A stretch of 48,730 bases of DNA, from the NCBI GenBank assembly GCA_030065575.1, contig JASJDZ010000005.1, forward strand, positions 65,114 through 113,843. The letters are read 5' to 3'. Below, one piece after another: positions 8,120 through 17,982 of the stretch. A program made the position numbers and the translations under genes. Position 1 is the first letter of the stretch; the number at the start of each line of letters is the position of its first letter. A model generated the notes under the pieces. The model worked only from the letters and a program-made list of their open reading frames with translations. It did not search any database and was not told the origin of the DNA. Origin of the DNA: Acidimicrobiia bacterium (GTDB taxonomy: Bacteria; Actinomycetota; Acidimicrobiia; Spongiisociales; UBA5794).

Positions 8120-9547
8120 CTACTCGAAGTGCCGGTAGATGGAAAGCAGCTTCTGCTCCTCGATGCCCCAGTTGTACTTCTGGGCGGCGTCGTGGGTGGC
8201 GGAGCGGTAGCCATCGAGGTCGGCGAGGATGGTGCGGGTTGCGGCGGCGAGGCTCTCCGGGTCAACCGGATCCGCAACCTCGCCAACGCCCTCCTCCTGA
8301 ACGATCCGTCCGATTTCCGGAGAGTCGGAGCCGATCACTGCGATGCCGGCGATGATGTACTCAAACAGCTTGTTGGGAAGGGACGTGTAGTAGCTGAGTG
8401 ACGAGTTGACGATATTGCACAGCCCGATATCCGCCGCCGCCGTCCACGCCAGCAACTCATCGTTGGGGATCGGGCCGAAGAACTTGACTCGATCTGTCAG
8501 GCCTCGTTTGCGCACATCTGCTTCCAGCTTGGGGCGGTGATAGCCGTACCCGACAACAACGAGTACTGCCTTGGGGAGCAAGGTGACGGCATCGATGGCC
8601 GGCTCGATCCCGCGGTTCTCCTGAATAGACCCCTGATAAAGCAGGATCGGGGCGTCGTCTGGGATGTCGAGCTCCCCGCGCAGGTCCTGCGGCTCGGTGA
8701 TCGCAGCCAGTTCCGGCGTGTTGATGATGCTGACCGACGGATCCGGCACCTTGCCGTACTTGTCACGGTTGATGTCGATCCAGGAGGGGGAGGCCACGAT
8801 CATGGCGTCTGCGTAGGGGAGCCATCGCCGCTCGTTCCAAGCCGCCCAGCGACGCCACCACTTGGTCATCCGGTTGCGTTCGGTCTGCAGCTCGTGCGAG
8901 TCGTACACCAGGCGAGCATCCGTCTTCTTCTTACACATTGCCCCGATGTACAGCGTGTTCAAGTCGTGTGAGTGGTAGACGTCGGCTCCGACCTCGAGAC
9001 CGACCTTGATCATGCGGCGGTTGATCGCCAGAGTCTTGAGGGCCCGTCCCTGTCTTCCGACCAGGAACTTGACGGCCCGGAACCCAAACCGGGCGGTCCG
9101 GGCAAAGCCACGCAGGATCGGGGTTGTGATTCTTGCCCACAGTTTCGAACCCGCCCCCATATCGGCTCCGGGGGGCTGCTCGCTGCCACCCTCATCGACG
9201 ACGACTTCGACCCGGTCGCTCGGCGTCGCCGTAGACGCTGGTAGCCACTCGCTCAGCTCCTGAGCCCGTTCCCGATCAACCTCCTCGCCGGTTAGGCGAG
9301 CATGCCTGGTTTCGATAGAACCGGCATAGCGGGCGGCAATCCGGTTGAGTGTGCCGAGACCGAAACTCAGCCGGCTGACCCGCACCACCCTGATGCCATC
9401 GGCGGTGATCTCACGTTCTGCGGTCTTGTTGGGAACGTGGATGGCGACGACGGTGACCTCGTTTCCGTCATCGATCAAGGTCTTGGCTTCTTTGGTCACT
9501 CGGGCGTCGTACTCGAAGGAGTTCTTGACGAACATGCAGATCTTCAT
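8120..9547 (-). CDS. Family 4-like glycosyltransferase
   Basis: A 475-residue GT-B fold glycosyltransferase. The start at 9547 (MKICMFVKNSFEYDARV) places the N-terminal Rossmann strand at residue 1; an ATG further upstream adds unrelated sequence. The acceptor domain contains YHSHDLNTL. The donor domain has PILLYQGSIQENRG, then KFFGPIPNDELLAW, then the nucleotide-sugar region LPNKLFEYIIAGIAVIGSD with the E-x7-type motif. It probably adds a sugar to an envelope glycan. It is transcribed divergently from the glycosyltransferase at 9674, and the 126-nt gap would hold both promoters. Confidence 0.88.
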   Translation of the reverse strand: MKICMFVKNSFEYDARVTKEAKTLIDDGNEVTVVAIHVPNKTAEREITADGIRVVRVSRLSFGLGTLNRIAARYAGSIETRHARLTGEEVDRERAQELSEWLPASTATPSDRVEVVVDEGGSEQPPGADMGAGSKLWARITTPILRGFARTARFGFRAVKFLVGRQGRALKTLAINRRMIKVGLEVGADVYHSHDLNTLYIGAMCKKKTDARLVYDSHELQTERNRMTKWWRRWAAWNERRWLPYADAMIVASPSWIDINRDKYGKVPDPSVSIINTPELAAITEPQDLRGELDIPDDAPILLYQGSIQENRGIEPAIDAVTLLPKAVLVVVGYGYHRPKLEADVRKRGLTDRVKFFGPIPNDELLAWTAAADIGLCNIVNSSLSYYTSLPNKLFEYIIAGIAVIGSDSPEIGRIVQEEGVGEVADPVDPESLAAATRTILADLDGYRSATHDAAQKYNWGIEEQKLLSIYRHFE

Positions 9548-9659
9548 GCGGAGGTGCAGGGTACATGCCCGGTGGGGTCGCCAAGCGTCACCCACCGGTT
9601 TCAGGTTCTCGACGGCGGAGCCCGGCTGTGCGTGACCGGGGGTCTGAGCACCGGCCAGC

Positions 9660-9665
9660 TAGCAT
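9660..9665 (+). promoter_or_regulatory. TANNNT box before ATG 9674
   Basis: TAGCAT sits 8 nt before the ATG at 9674. No Shine-Dalgarno is visible between them, which fits leaderless transcription. Confidence 0.5.
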
Positions 9666-9673
9666 CTCTGACT

Positions 9674-11443
9674 ATGCGTATTTGCCTGGTTGCGGTAGGT
9701 GCCTACTGCAACGACCCTCGTGCCCGGACCCTTGCCGCCAGTCTCGCCCAGGTCGGTCATGAGGTCACCGTCATTGCAAGCGGACGTCAGATCGATTGCC
9801 CCACCGATGGGGTCGAGGTCCGGTTTGTCCCCACCCGATACCCCGTGGGTAGGGGACGACTAGGCAAGATCCTGCGGCGGCTGCAGACAAAGGAACTGCG
9901 GACTCGTCTTCATCACCGGAAGCTCGTTGCGGCAGTGAGATCGCTTTCTCCCGAGATCGTGTATCCAACCTCGGCAGCGGCGGTTCCAGTGGCGGCTGCG
10001 GCCGTCGCCGGCACCGAGGCCACGGTGGTGAGAGATCCACGCTGGCCCAATGCCGGACCGCGTGACCTGGTGGACCTTGCCCCGCACCATCCCGAGTTGA
10101 GCGTGTCGCCGGCCGGTCCGGGCGGTCCCTATTTGACCCCCGCCGATCGCCGGGCTCTGTACACGCCGGAGCCCGGCAGGCACAAAGGCCTGCGCATTGC
10201 TTTGTGCTATCGCAAGACCGACACCAACCCTGGGAAATACCTCGAAGCAGGAATGCATCGTGCGGGCATTGAGGTCGATCTTCACACTGATGAGTTTGAC
10301 TGGAGCGTGGTTCCCGCCGACACGGACGGTGTGGTGTTCGTTGAGGGCCCCTACCCGGCGCTGACGGTGAAGGGTCGCAATCCCGGCGTACCGACGATGT
10401 TCTGGGTTCATCACGGCGAGCACCACGTCCCCACGAATCTCCGCCTTGTCGAGCGGTACGGGGCCCATGCAGTCCTGCTCGCGCATTCCTGGCATCTCGC
10501 CCATCGCTTCCCGGTTCCCGTGCATCGCTTCACCTTCGGAGTAGCTCCAGAGCTAGTCGACGCCTCGGTGCCCTGGCAGGACAGGGAATACGCCGTGTCC
10601 ATGGTCGGCGGCCAGTTGCGACGTCAGGGAGGCGCATACGCCCGTAGGCAACGTCTGGTCGAAGAGATCGAGCAAGCCTTTGGGGAAGCCAACACAGCGT
10701 TTGTCTCCGACGTTTCTGCCCAGGAGATGGCCGATCTCTATGCCCGGGCCAAGACGATCATCAACGAGGGAGGAACCCGCCACTACCCGATAACGATGCG
10801 GGTGCTCGAGTCGATCGGCTCGGGTGCAATCCTGGTGACGGATGATCTGCCGGGGACCGACCTGATTGTCGATCGCAAGCACTACTTCGTCCTCGAGGAT
10901 GATGTGGTCGGCCAGATACGCAGGATTCTGGACCGGCCCGAGGAGATGCAGGCCCTGACAGCAGAGGCACTCGAACAGGCACTCGGCCTCCACACCTACG
11001 ATCACAACGTCGACGATCTTATCGACGTGCTGCGGGGCATCGAGGTCCCGGTGGTCGAGGAGCGCCACGCGCAAATGAGCGAGATGGCGCGCCTGATCGA
11101 TGATGACGTCGAGGTTCAGCGCCTCGCCCAGTTCGGCCTGCCCGAACTTGCCGCGGAGCTGTACAGCCGCGAGGTGTGGGACGGTGCGGAACGGATCGAC
11201 CGCTTGCACCCCGACACCATGGAAGCAGTTGCGATCGGCCCCACCGGAACCCCTCACCTGGAAAGGGCTTTGCAGGCGGCTCGTCGCTACATCTATGCGG
11301 CCGGCGACATCGCCGCGATCGAGGAGTACGTGGCTCGCGAGCTACCCAAGGCGACGGCCACCCGGCACGGTGATCTGCTCCGCGTTGACCTGAACGCCGA
11401 GTCCTACAGAATCCTGCCGCACGAACGCACGATTACGACGTAA
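9674..11443 (+). CDS. CgeB-like glycosyltransferase
   Basis: A 589-residue putative GT-B glycosyltransferase. The start at 9674 (MRICLVAVGAYCNDPRA) is preferred because the frame upstream overlaps the divergent gene and the N-terminal Rossmann strand begins here. An N-terminal Rossmann-like domain (1-150) is followed by a region starting GLRIALCYRK that resembles the YkvP/CgeB family. The distal donor-site motif is INEGGTRHYPITMRVLESIG, followed by GAILVTDDLPGTDLI. Residues 490-589 are a less conserved tail. It is followed after 16 nt by the multidomain transferase at 11460, with GGAGG in the gap, so the two are likely cotranscribed. Confidence 0.82.
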   Translation: MRICLVAVGAYCNDPRARTLAASLAQVGHEVTVIASGRQIDCPTDGVEVRFVPTRYPVGRGRLGKILRRLQTKELRTRLHHRKLVAAVRSLSPEIVYPTSAAAVPVAAAAVAGTEATVVRDPRWPNAGPRDLVDLAPHHPELSVSPAGPGGPYLTPADRRALYTPEPGRHKGLRIALCYRKTDTNPGKYLEAGMHRAGIEVDLHTDEFDWSVVPADTDGVVFVEGPYPALTVKGRNPGVPTMFWVHHGEHHVPTNLRLVERYGAHAVLLAHSWHLAHRFPVPVHRFTFGVAPELVDASVPWQDREYAVSMVGGQLRRQGGAYARRQRLVEEIEQAFGEANTAFVSDVSAQEMADLYARAKTIINEGGTRHYPITMRVLESIGSGAILVTDDLPGTDLIVDRKHYFVLEDDVVGQIRRILDRPEEMQALTAEALEQALGLHTYDHNVDDLIDVLRGIEVPVVEERHAQMSEMARLIDDDVEVQRLAQFGLPELAAELYSREVWDGAERIDRLHPDTMEAVAIGPTGTPHLERALQAARRYIYAAGDIAAIEEYVARELPKATATRHGDLLRVDLNAESYRILPHERTITT

Positions 11444-11459
11444 CCGGAGGTCCCGGGCC

Positions 11460-14081
11460 ATGACTAGGTACGTTGCTCCGGAGAACGACTATCGGAGGGT
11501 CAGAGATGGCGACCCCGGTCCTGAGCCGCGGGTGGCCGTAGTTATCCCTGTCTACAACCGGGTTGATCTCCTCGCCAATACGTTGTGCGGTCTGGTTGCC
11601 CAGACCTACGAAGACTTCTCAGTCGTCGTTGCCGATGACGGCTCGGAAGAGGCTGTCGCCGACGCTGTCGCTGTTGTCTCTGACGACCTCGACGTGACCC
11701 TGGTGCGCCAGGAGCACGATGGTTATGGAGCAGGTCGCGCTCGCAATCTCGGCGCCGCCCAAACTGATGCCGATGTTGTGGTCTTCATCGACGCTGACTG
11801 CATCCCCGACCCGCACCTGGTCGCTGCACATGCAGAGTGGCATCGCTATGCAGACAATCTCGTAGTCATCGGTTCTCGCCATCATCTCGATTCCAGCGAT
11901 ATCGATCGGGACATGCTGCGGCAGGGAACGGCTCCGCTGGCGAAGCACGCAACTGCCGATGGCGATGCCGTCGAGGACATGGCGCCCGACGACTTCCGCA
12001 AGGTCTTCTATCGACGTACTGCAGGGCTACGGCTCGGTGATGAGGCCTTCCGCTCCCTTGTCTCATCGAACTTCTCGATTCGCAGGGATCGGTTCCTGGA
12101 GCAGGGTGGGTTCACCGAGGACTTCGGACGCTGGGGAGGCGAGGACACCGAGCTCGGCTGGCGCTTGTTCAACGATGGCATGTTCTTCGTCCCGGAGAAC
12201 TCTGCTGCGATCTATCACCAGACGCAGCGGGATGAGGGGGATACCCCCGATTGGCGGGCGCAGGCGCGTGCGGCCAACGACGGGATCATCCAAGCGAAGA
12301 TGCCCCACCGTTTCTACCGCAAGTCACAAAGGGGATACATCTACGAAGTGCCCAAGGTTTCCTGGGTGGTAACGCCGACGGTCCCGGAACGAGCCGAGGA
12401 GATTTGGAACCAGCTGCTCAAGCAGAGCTTCACCGACTTCGAGGTGCTCTTCCTCGGTGGTGACGCCGAGGTCGACAGGCTCGGGGAAACGCTCTCCGGT
12501 GATCCCCGGGTAAGGGTCATCCCATCGGGTCTCGACGCCGATGCCCAGTTTGCGGCTGCCATCCTGGCCACCCGGGGCGAGTACGTTGCGCTGCTGCATG
12601 GTTGGGCCTCGCTCGACCACCGTTTGCTAGGTCGGGCAGTTCGTCGTCTCGACACGAACCCACGGGCTTCGGTTGTCCGCTCCGGCTACCAGATCGTGAC
12701 CGGAGAAGGCGAGCAGACCTATCTCTACGACGACGCCGTAGCCGACCTGGATGAGGCTTGGGGGCCGGTGCCGGTCTTCGCCCTCAGCCGCCGCCGGGAG
12801 TGGATGAAGGTGCAGGCTGCCGGCTTGGACCCAGCGGCGGCCTGGGCGCGGGTGACCGAGCTGTCCGAGGTCAAGGCTCTACGGGATGGCCTGGTAGCGC
12901 TGCCCGCCCTCACGCCTGAGTCGGAGCTGCCCGACGCGTTCCCCGCCATCACCGGGGAACGTTCGCAATTCGTCGATGACCTAACCAGGGGAGGGCCCAA
13001 GAAGGCGGCCAGGGCGCTGACCCGCTTTGCATCAGCCAAGGTGCAGGGAAAGCCCTATCGCGCCGTTGGCCTCGATACCCGTAGGCAGAGCCATCTCGAG
13101 GCCGAAGTCGACGCCGCAACACCCGGCGTCTCCTACATCGGTTGGCTGGGTCGGCAGAACTTCGGTGACGAGATCATGCTGCGGGCTGTTCGCGAGCTGC
13201 TGCCCGAAGCCCGGGTGGGCTACGAGATACCGAGCGCAAAGCTCCTCTTGCTCGGTGGCGGGACGCTGATCAACCGGTTGACATACCTCGAGTCGCTGCG
13301 CCGCCACGACAGTCCCCGGGTCGAGCGGGTTGTGTTCGGATCGGGGGTCGCCGATCCCGAGTTCTGGGGCATCACGGAGCCGATCGACCAGTGGATCGAC
13401 TTCCTCGACTCCTGCACATATGTGGGCGTACGGGGACCTCGCTCCAAAGCGATCCTCCGCGAGTGGGGATACAAAGGTGATCTCGAGATTCTCGGTGACC
13501 CCGGCCTGTCGGTTCAGCCGACCGGGTCCGTTGTCGTCGACGAGGATCTTGTTGTGATCAGCCCGGCATTCGCCGGTGGCGAGCTCTGGGGGGAAAGCGA
13601 CCAGCGTGTCTTCACCGCAATAGCCGACCTGGTTGCCGGGCTACGCGCCGAGGGTCGCCCGATCGCCTATGTCTCGTGCTATCCGGGTGACGATCGGTTC
13701 ATCATGGACATCATGCGCCGCTCCGGGACCGTCGACTCCGAGTACGTCGCCGCCTATGCCGACCAGGAAGCGGGGATGGAGTTGCTGGCGCGCGCCGGAG
13801 TGGTTGTTGCCGAGAGACTGCACGCTGCGGTCATCTCTGCAGCCGAGGGCACCCCGTTCGTCGGCATCGAGTACCGGCCCAAGATCATGGACTTTGCCCG
13901 TTCCGTTGAACAGGAGGACATGGTTATCCGCAGTGACGTCGTGACCTCGGAGAAGCTGGCCGCGCTGGTTGCGCGGGCGACCGACGGCGATCATTCCGCC
14001 CGGCTTCATCACGCCGTTGCCGACTATCGGCAGCTCCAGCATCGTGTCGCATCCGAGTTGGCGACGATTCTGGCCGGATAG
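11460..14081 (+). CDS. GT2 / GT2-like / polysaccharide pyruvyl transferase fusion
   Basis: This 873-residue protein joins three parts. Residues 20-270 are a GT2 glycosyltransferase: VAVVIPVYNR, VVADDGS (about 58-64), FIDADC (about 109) and WGGEDTELGWR (about 225). Residues 300-500 look like a second, degenerate GT2 domain (VTPTVPERAEEIWNQLLKQS). Residues 556-873 are a polysaccharide pyruvyl transferase domain of the CsaB/WcaK type, with GWLGRQNFGDE, LLLGGGTLI (about 596), ILGDPGLS and ERLHAAVIS (about 786). The last domain would place a ketal pyruvate from phosphoenolpyruvate on a glycan. Neighbouring SLH-repeat proteins make this notable, because SLH domains bind pyruvylated wall glycans in Firmicutes. 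A GGAGG site precedes the ATG. Confidence 0.88.
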   Translation: MTRYVAPENDYRRVRDGDPGPEPRVAVVIPVYNRVDLLANTLCGLVAQTYEDFSVVVADDGSEEAVADAVAVVSDDLDVTLVRQEHDGYGAGRARNLGAAQTDADVVVFIDADCIPDPHLVAAHAEWHRYADNLVVIGSRHHLDSSDIDRDMLRQGTAPLAKHATADGDAVEDMAPDDFRKVFYRRTAGLRLGDEAFRSLVSSNFSIRRDRFLEQGGFTEDFGRWGGEDTELGWRLFNDGMFFVPENSAAIYHQTQRDEGDTPDWRAQARAANDGIIQAKMPHRFYRKSQRGYIYEVPKVSWVVTPTVPERAEEIWNQLLKQSFTDFEVLFLGGDAEVDRLGETLSGDPRVRVIPSGLDADAQFAAAILATRGEYVALLHGWASLDHRLLGRAVRRLDTNPRASVVRSGYQIVTGEGEQTYLYDDAVADLDEAWGPVPVFALSRRREWMKVQAAGLDPAAAWARVTELSEVKALRDGLVALPALTPESELPDAFPAITGERSQFVDDLTRGGPKKAARALTRFASAKVQGKPYRAVGLDTRRQSHLEAEVDAATPGVSYIGWLGRQNFGDEIMLRAVRELLPEARVGYEIPSAKLLLLGGGTLINRLTYLESLRRHDSPRVERVVFGSGVADPEFWGITEPIDQWIDFLDSCTYVGVRGPRSKAILREWGYKGDLEILGDPGLSVQPTGSVVVDEDLVVISPAFAGGELWGESDQRVFTAIADLVAGLRAEGRPIAYVSCYPGDDRFIMDIMRRSGTVDSEYVAAYADQEAGMELLARAGVVVAERLHAAVISAAEGTPFVGIEYRPKIMDFARSVEQEDMVIRSDVVTSEKLAALVARATDGDHSARLHHAVADYRQLQHRVASELATILAG

Positions 14082-14104
14082 TCCGCTTTGCCCCCGGGGC
14101 CAGC

Positions 14105-14110
14105 TATGGT
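14105..14110 (+). promoter_or_regulatory. TANNNT box before ATG 14119
   Basis: TATGGT lies 8 nt before the ATG at 14119 and would drive a leaderless transcript of the two-gene SLH operon. Confidence 0.5.
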
Positions 14111-14118
14111 CCGAATCC

Positions 14119-15873
14119 ATGCGCACACTATCCGTATTGGCAGTTGCTGCATTCCTGGTGGCGGCAACCGTAGTTGCAGCTCTAGCCGAGCTCCCGCCCG
14201 GGGGGACCTTCACCGACGACAACGGAAGTGTCCACGAAGGCCACATCGAAGCCATCGCCGCCGAGGGCATCACCCGTGGCTGCAACCCGCCGTTCAACGA
14301 CAGGTACTGTCCCGCCAGCTCGGTCACGAGGGGGCAAATGGCCGCCTTCCTCGTGCGCACCTTCGGGCTCAGCGACGACGGCGGAACCGACTTCTTCATC
14401 GACGACGACACCAACCTCTTCGAAGCAGATATCAACAAGCTGGCTGCAGCCGGCATCACCAAAGGCTGCAATCCCAAAGAGGGCAACACCAAGTTCTGCC
14501 CCAACGACTACGTCACCAGGGGGCAGATGGCCGCCTTTCTGGTGCGAGCGTACGGCTTCACCGATTCCGGCGACGGCGACTTCTTCATCGACGACGACGG
14601 ATCTGTGTTCGAGCCGAGCATCGATCGTCTGGCGGTGGCCGGGATCACCAAGGGCTGCAACCCGGCTGAGGGAAACACCAAGTTCTGCCCATACTCGTTT
14701 GTACGCCGCGATGAGATGGCAACGTTCCTCGGGAGGGCCGAAGGACTCGCACCGATGGTGCCCCCACCGCCGAGTCAGCCGCGGATCGAGACCGTGGTGA
14801 CCGGCCTCAACTTCCCGGTCTTTGCCACCTCGCCTCCCGGCGACGATCGGCTGTTCGTAGTCGAGAAGAGTGGCTACATCCGGATCGTTGAGAACGACGC
14901 TCTGGCGAGCGGTGCCTTCCTCGACATCAGCACGCTGGTATCCACCGGGTACGAACAGGGTCTGCTGGGCATGGCGTTCCATCCCGACTATGCGAGCAAT
15001 GGGCTCTTCTACGTTTCGTATACGGACAAGAAAGAGAACAGCAACGACCTTTGGGATTCTCGGGTCGTCGAGTACAAGGTATCGGGAGATCCCGACCGGG
15101 CCGACGCCGCATCAGCACGATCGATCCTCGAGGTCGAGCAGTTCGCCTCCAATCACAACGGGGGCATGATCATGTTCGGTCCGGACGGCTACCTGCTCTT
15201 TGGGCTCGGGGACGGGGGAGGCGGCGGCGATCCCCGCGAGCACGGTCAGGACAGGAACACACTGCTGGGCTCGATGCTGCGCATCGACGTTGATGGCGAC
15301 GACTTCCCCGGTGATTCGACACGCAATTACGCGATCCCGCCGGACAATCCCTATGTCGGCACCGCCGGTGCCGATGAGATCTGGGCCGTCGGGTTGCGCA
15401 ACCCGTGGCGCTTCTCGGTCGACGAAACCACCGGTCTCCTCTACATCGGTGATGTCGGTCAGAACAAGTGGGAGGAGATCGATGTCGCTCCGATCGATGC
15501 TGCGGGTCTCAACTACGGCTGGGACTGGTTCGAAGGCAACCACTGCTACGAGACCGCCGATGGCTGCAACTCCGCCGGTCTGACCTTCCCCGCAGTCGAG
15601 TATCCCCGCTCCCAGGGCTGCTCGGTCACCGGTGGATACGTCTACCGGGGCACCGAGATGGCCGATCTCAATGGGCACTACTTCTATGCCGACTTCTGCC
15701 GCGGTGAGCTGCTCAGCTTCAAGTATGTCGACGGGCTGGTTGGCGCGCAGCGCAACTGGGCCTCGCAGCTGGGAACACTCGGGGCCGTGACCTCCTTCGC
15801 CGTCGATGACGCCGACCGTCTCTATGTCCTGAACTCGTCTGGCTCGCTGATGCGTCTGGCTCCCACTCCATGA
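14119..15873 (+). CDS. Secreted SLH-repeat protein with PQQ-type sugar dehydrogenase domain
   Basis: The 584-residue protein has a signal peptide (residues 1-24) and three SLH repeats (about 30-205). The repeats contain GCNPPFNDRYCP, GCNPKEGNTKFCP and GCNPAEGNTKFCP and end in TRGQMAAFLVR-like helices. A six-bladed propeller of the glucose/sorbosone dehydrogenase (GSDH/YliI) family follows (about 220-584). Propeller motifs seen are GLLGMAFHPDY, NHNGGMIMFGPDGYL, GLRNPWRFS and YIGDVGQNKWEEID. Family members oxidise aldoses with PQQ and calcium; substrate and PQQ use are inferred here. I start at 14119 because it gives a clean signal peptide. The stop overlaps the next ATG (ATGA). Confidence 0.9.
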   Translation: MRTLSVLAVAAFLVAATVVAALAELPPGGTFTDDNGSVHEGHIEAIAAEGITRGCNPPFNDRYCPASSVTRGQMAAFLVRTFGLSDDGGTDFFIDDDTNLFEADINKLAAAGITKGCNPKEGNTKFCPNDYVTRGQMAAFLVRAYGFTDSGDGDFFIDDDGSVFEPSIDRLAVAGITKGCNPAEGNTKFCPYSFVRRDEMATFLGRAEGLAPMVPPPPSQPRIETVVTGLNFPVFATSPPGDDRLFVVEKSGYIRIVENDALASGAFLDISTLVSTGYEQGLLGMAFHPDYASNGLFYVSYTDKKENSNDLWDSRVVEYKVSGDPDRADAASARSILEVEQFASNHNGGMIMFGPDGYLLFGLGDGGGGGDPREHGQDRNTLLGSMLRIDVDGDDFPGDSTRNYAIPPDNPYVGTAGADEIWAVGLRNPWRFSVDETTGLLYIGDVGQNKWEEIDVAPIDAAGLNYGWDWFEGNHCYETADGCNSAGLTFPAVEYPRSQGCSVTGGYVYRGTEMADLNGHYFYADFCRGELLSFKYVDGLVGAQRNWASQLGTLGAVTSFAVDDADRLYVLNSSGSLMRLAPTP

Positions 15874-17963
15874 ACCGATCGGTTCGTCTCCTACTCTCAC
15901 TGATGCTGCTGGCTACCGTGCTGCCGGTGGCCCCTGCGGTTGCCGGTGTCGGCGAGGGCACGGCGACCATTTCGACCAACGAGTCCTGGGGCTGCGGGCA
16001 GCCATCCACCGATGGCAGTTACGCAACGAGAATCGGCAGCCTGCCCGACTGGGAGCGCATCGGTGGGCCCCGAGCTGATCTGCTGGGGCGGACCATCGGT
16101 CAGGTGCGTGGTGACCTCGTGGATTGGGCCGTGCCGATGTCCGGCGCCTATACCATTCGTGTTCATTCGCGGGCGCTTCCGGCATTCGAGCAAGTCGCCG
16201 TCAACCTGGCCGTCGAGCAGGCCAAGGGCAATTACTACGCCATCCGGCCTTCGCACACATACGGCTTCACCCCGCGAACCATTGGTGGGCGGTACCAGAT
16301 TTCGCTACACGCCCACGGTGTTGCCCTCGACATCAACTCCACAACCAACCCGTACCGGTCCGACAATGTCCTCGTCACCGACATGCCCGGCTGGTTCGTG
16401 AAGGCGTGGACGGACGCCGGGTTCTGCTGGGGCGGAGACTGGAAGTATGTGAAGGATCCGATGCACTTCGCCTGGATGGGCCCGGCCGCAACCCCGGGAT
16501 ACGAGGCGCCCGGCGCATATCCGGTCAGCACAGGCGCAGCCGGTTTCGGTAGCGAGGTGATGAACGCCACTACTGAGTTCGGTTCGCCAAGCGGTGACTA
16601 CACCTACCTACTCGGCGATGGAGACAGCGATGGGGTCGCCGACGTCTTCCAACTCGTTCCCAGAGACAACGGAACCCGCCTCGAGTACTCCCAAACCGAC
16701 CGCAACCACGATTGGTGTGCAGTGGGACGGGATCATGCTCTCGATATCGACATCGGAGATCGCACGCCGCTGCTCGGCGACTACTCGCGGGTCGGCCGCA
16801 ACGATCTCGTGCTGATCGACAGCAGCGGGGCAACGCTGGAAATCGAGGTGTCCCTCAAGCCGACCGGGTTCGAGGAGTCGATCACGATCGCTACCGGAAT
16901 TAGCGCAGCACCCGGCGACGTCTACCTGCTCGGCGACCACAACCGTGACAGCTATGTCGACCTCTACGTTATCCGCCGTAACGTCGAGTTCACCACTCTC
17001 GAGGTCTACAGCGGTGCTGATGACTTTGCCACGCAGCTGGCGGATGTGAGCACGCCACTGGGCGCTACGTCGTCGAGTCTGTTCACGCTCGGAGATATCA
17101 ATCTCGATGAGCTCCCCGACCTGTTTGTGGTGACGCCCGAGGGGAGCAGTACCAGGGTTCAGGTGTTGGCCAACGGCTACGACGCAATCACGAGCACGTA
17201 CAACCTCAACATCACCAGCGGACTCATGGACGTGCTGGTCAACGACTATGACGGCGACGGTCGCGGTGACCTGTGGTTCCTGGAAGACACCGGCCAGGTG
17301 CGCGTCCGGCTCGGCAACACGCGGTTGAGCGGCGTGCCGGTTGACTTCTGGCACAACGATCCCAACTGGGACTGCGATCCCGAAGCACTGCCATACACGT
17401 TCAACGGAACCTTCCGCGATGACGACGAGAATGTTCACGAGGGCAACATCGAAATCATCGCCGCTGCTGCCGTCACCAAGGGGTGCAATCCTCCGTTCAA
17501 CGATGACTACTGCCCCGATGACGACGTCTCGCGCGGAGCGATGGCGGCGTTCCTGGTTCGGGCACTCGGGTTGACCGATGACGGTGGTCGTGACTGGTTC
17601 TCCGATGATGACGATCAGGTGTTCGAAGACGACATCAACAAGCTCGCTGCGGCCGGGATCACCAGGGGATGCAATCCGGCCGAAGGCAACACCAACTTCT
17701 GCCCCGAGAAGAAGGTGACCCGGCAAGAGATGGCGGCATTCTTGGTGCGGGCGTTCGGGCTCACCGACGGGGTGGGCGACAACTCCTTCACCGATGACGA
17801 CGATTCGATCTTCGAGTCGCATATCGACCGGCTCGCCGCGGCTGGGATCACCAGGGGATGCAATCCGGCCGAGGGCAACACCAAGTTCTGCCCATACGCC
17901 TACGTCGGCCGCGACGAAATGGCCAGCTTCATCTCCCGTTCCCTGCCGTTCATCGACGGCTAG
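15870..17963 (+). CDS. Secreted M15-type peptidase with repeat region and three SLH repeats
   Basis: The 697-residue protein has a signal peptide (1-25). A D-Ala-D-Ala carboxypeptidase-like M15 domain follows (about 50-205) with the zinc ligands in SLHAHGVALD (His147, Asp154) and DPMHFAW (His199). Residues 235-490 form an FG-GAP/VCBS-like repeat region with DxDxDG loops (GDGDSDGVADVFQ, DYDGDGRGDLWF), probably calcium-binding propeller blades. Three SLH repeats (about 512-697) carry GCNPPFNDDYCP and two GCNPAEGNT copies. It overlaps the preceding gene as ATGA, so the two are one operon. Likely role: trimming wall peptides while held at the surface. Confidence 0.9.
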   Translation: MNRSVRLLLSLMLLATVLPVAPAVAGVGEGTATISTNESWGCGQPSTDGSYATRIGSLPDWERIGGPRADLLGRTIGQVRGDLVDWAVPMSGAYTIRVHSRALPAFEQVAVNLAVEQAKGNYYAIRPSHTYGFTPRTIGGRYQISLHAHGVALDINSTTNPYRSDNVLVTDMPGWFVKAWTDAGFCWGGDWKYVKDPMHFAWMGPAATPGYEAPGAYPVSTGAAGFGSEVMNATTEFGSPSGDYTYLLGDGDSDGVADVFQLVPRDNGTRLEYSQTDRNHDWCAVGRDHALDIDIGDRTPLLGDYSRVGRNDLVLIDSSGATLEIEVSLKPTGFEESITIATGISAAPGDVYLLGDHNRDSYVDLYVIRRNVEFTTLEVYSGADDFATQLADVSTPLGATSSSLFTLGDINLDELPDLFVVTPEGSSTRVQVLANGYDAITSTYNLNITSGLMDVLVNDYDGDGRGDLWFLEDTGQVRVRLGNTRLSGVPVDFWHNDPNWDCDPEALPYTFNGTFRDDDENVHEGNIEIIAAAAVTKGCNPPFNDDYCPDDDVSRGAMAAFLVRALGLTDDGGRDWFSDDDDQVFEDDINKLAAAGITRGCNPAEGNTNFCPEKKVTRQEMAAFLVRAFGLTDGVGDNSFTDDDDSIFESHIDRLAAAGITRGCNPAEGNTKFCPYAYVGRDEMASFISRSLPFIDG

Positions 17964-17982
17964 CGAACGCCGCCTCCTCTCT

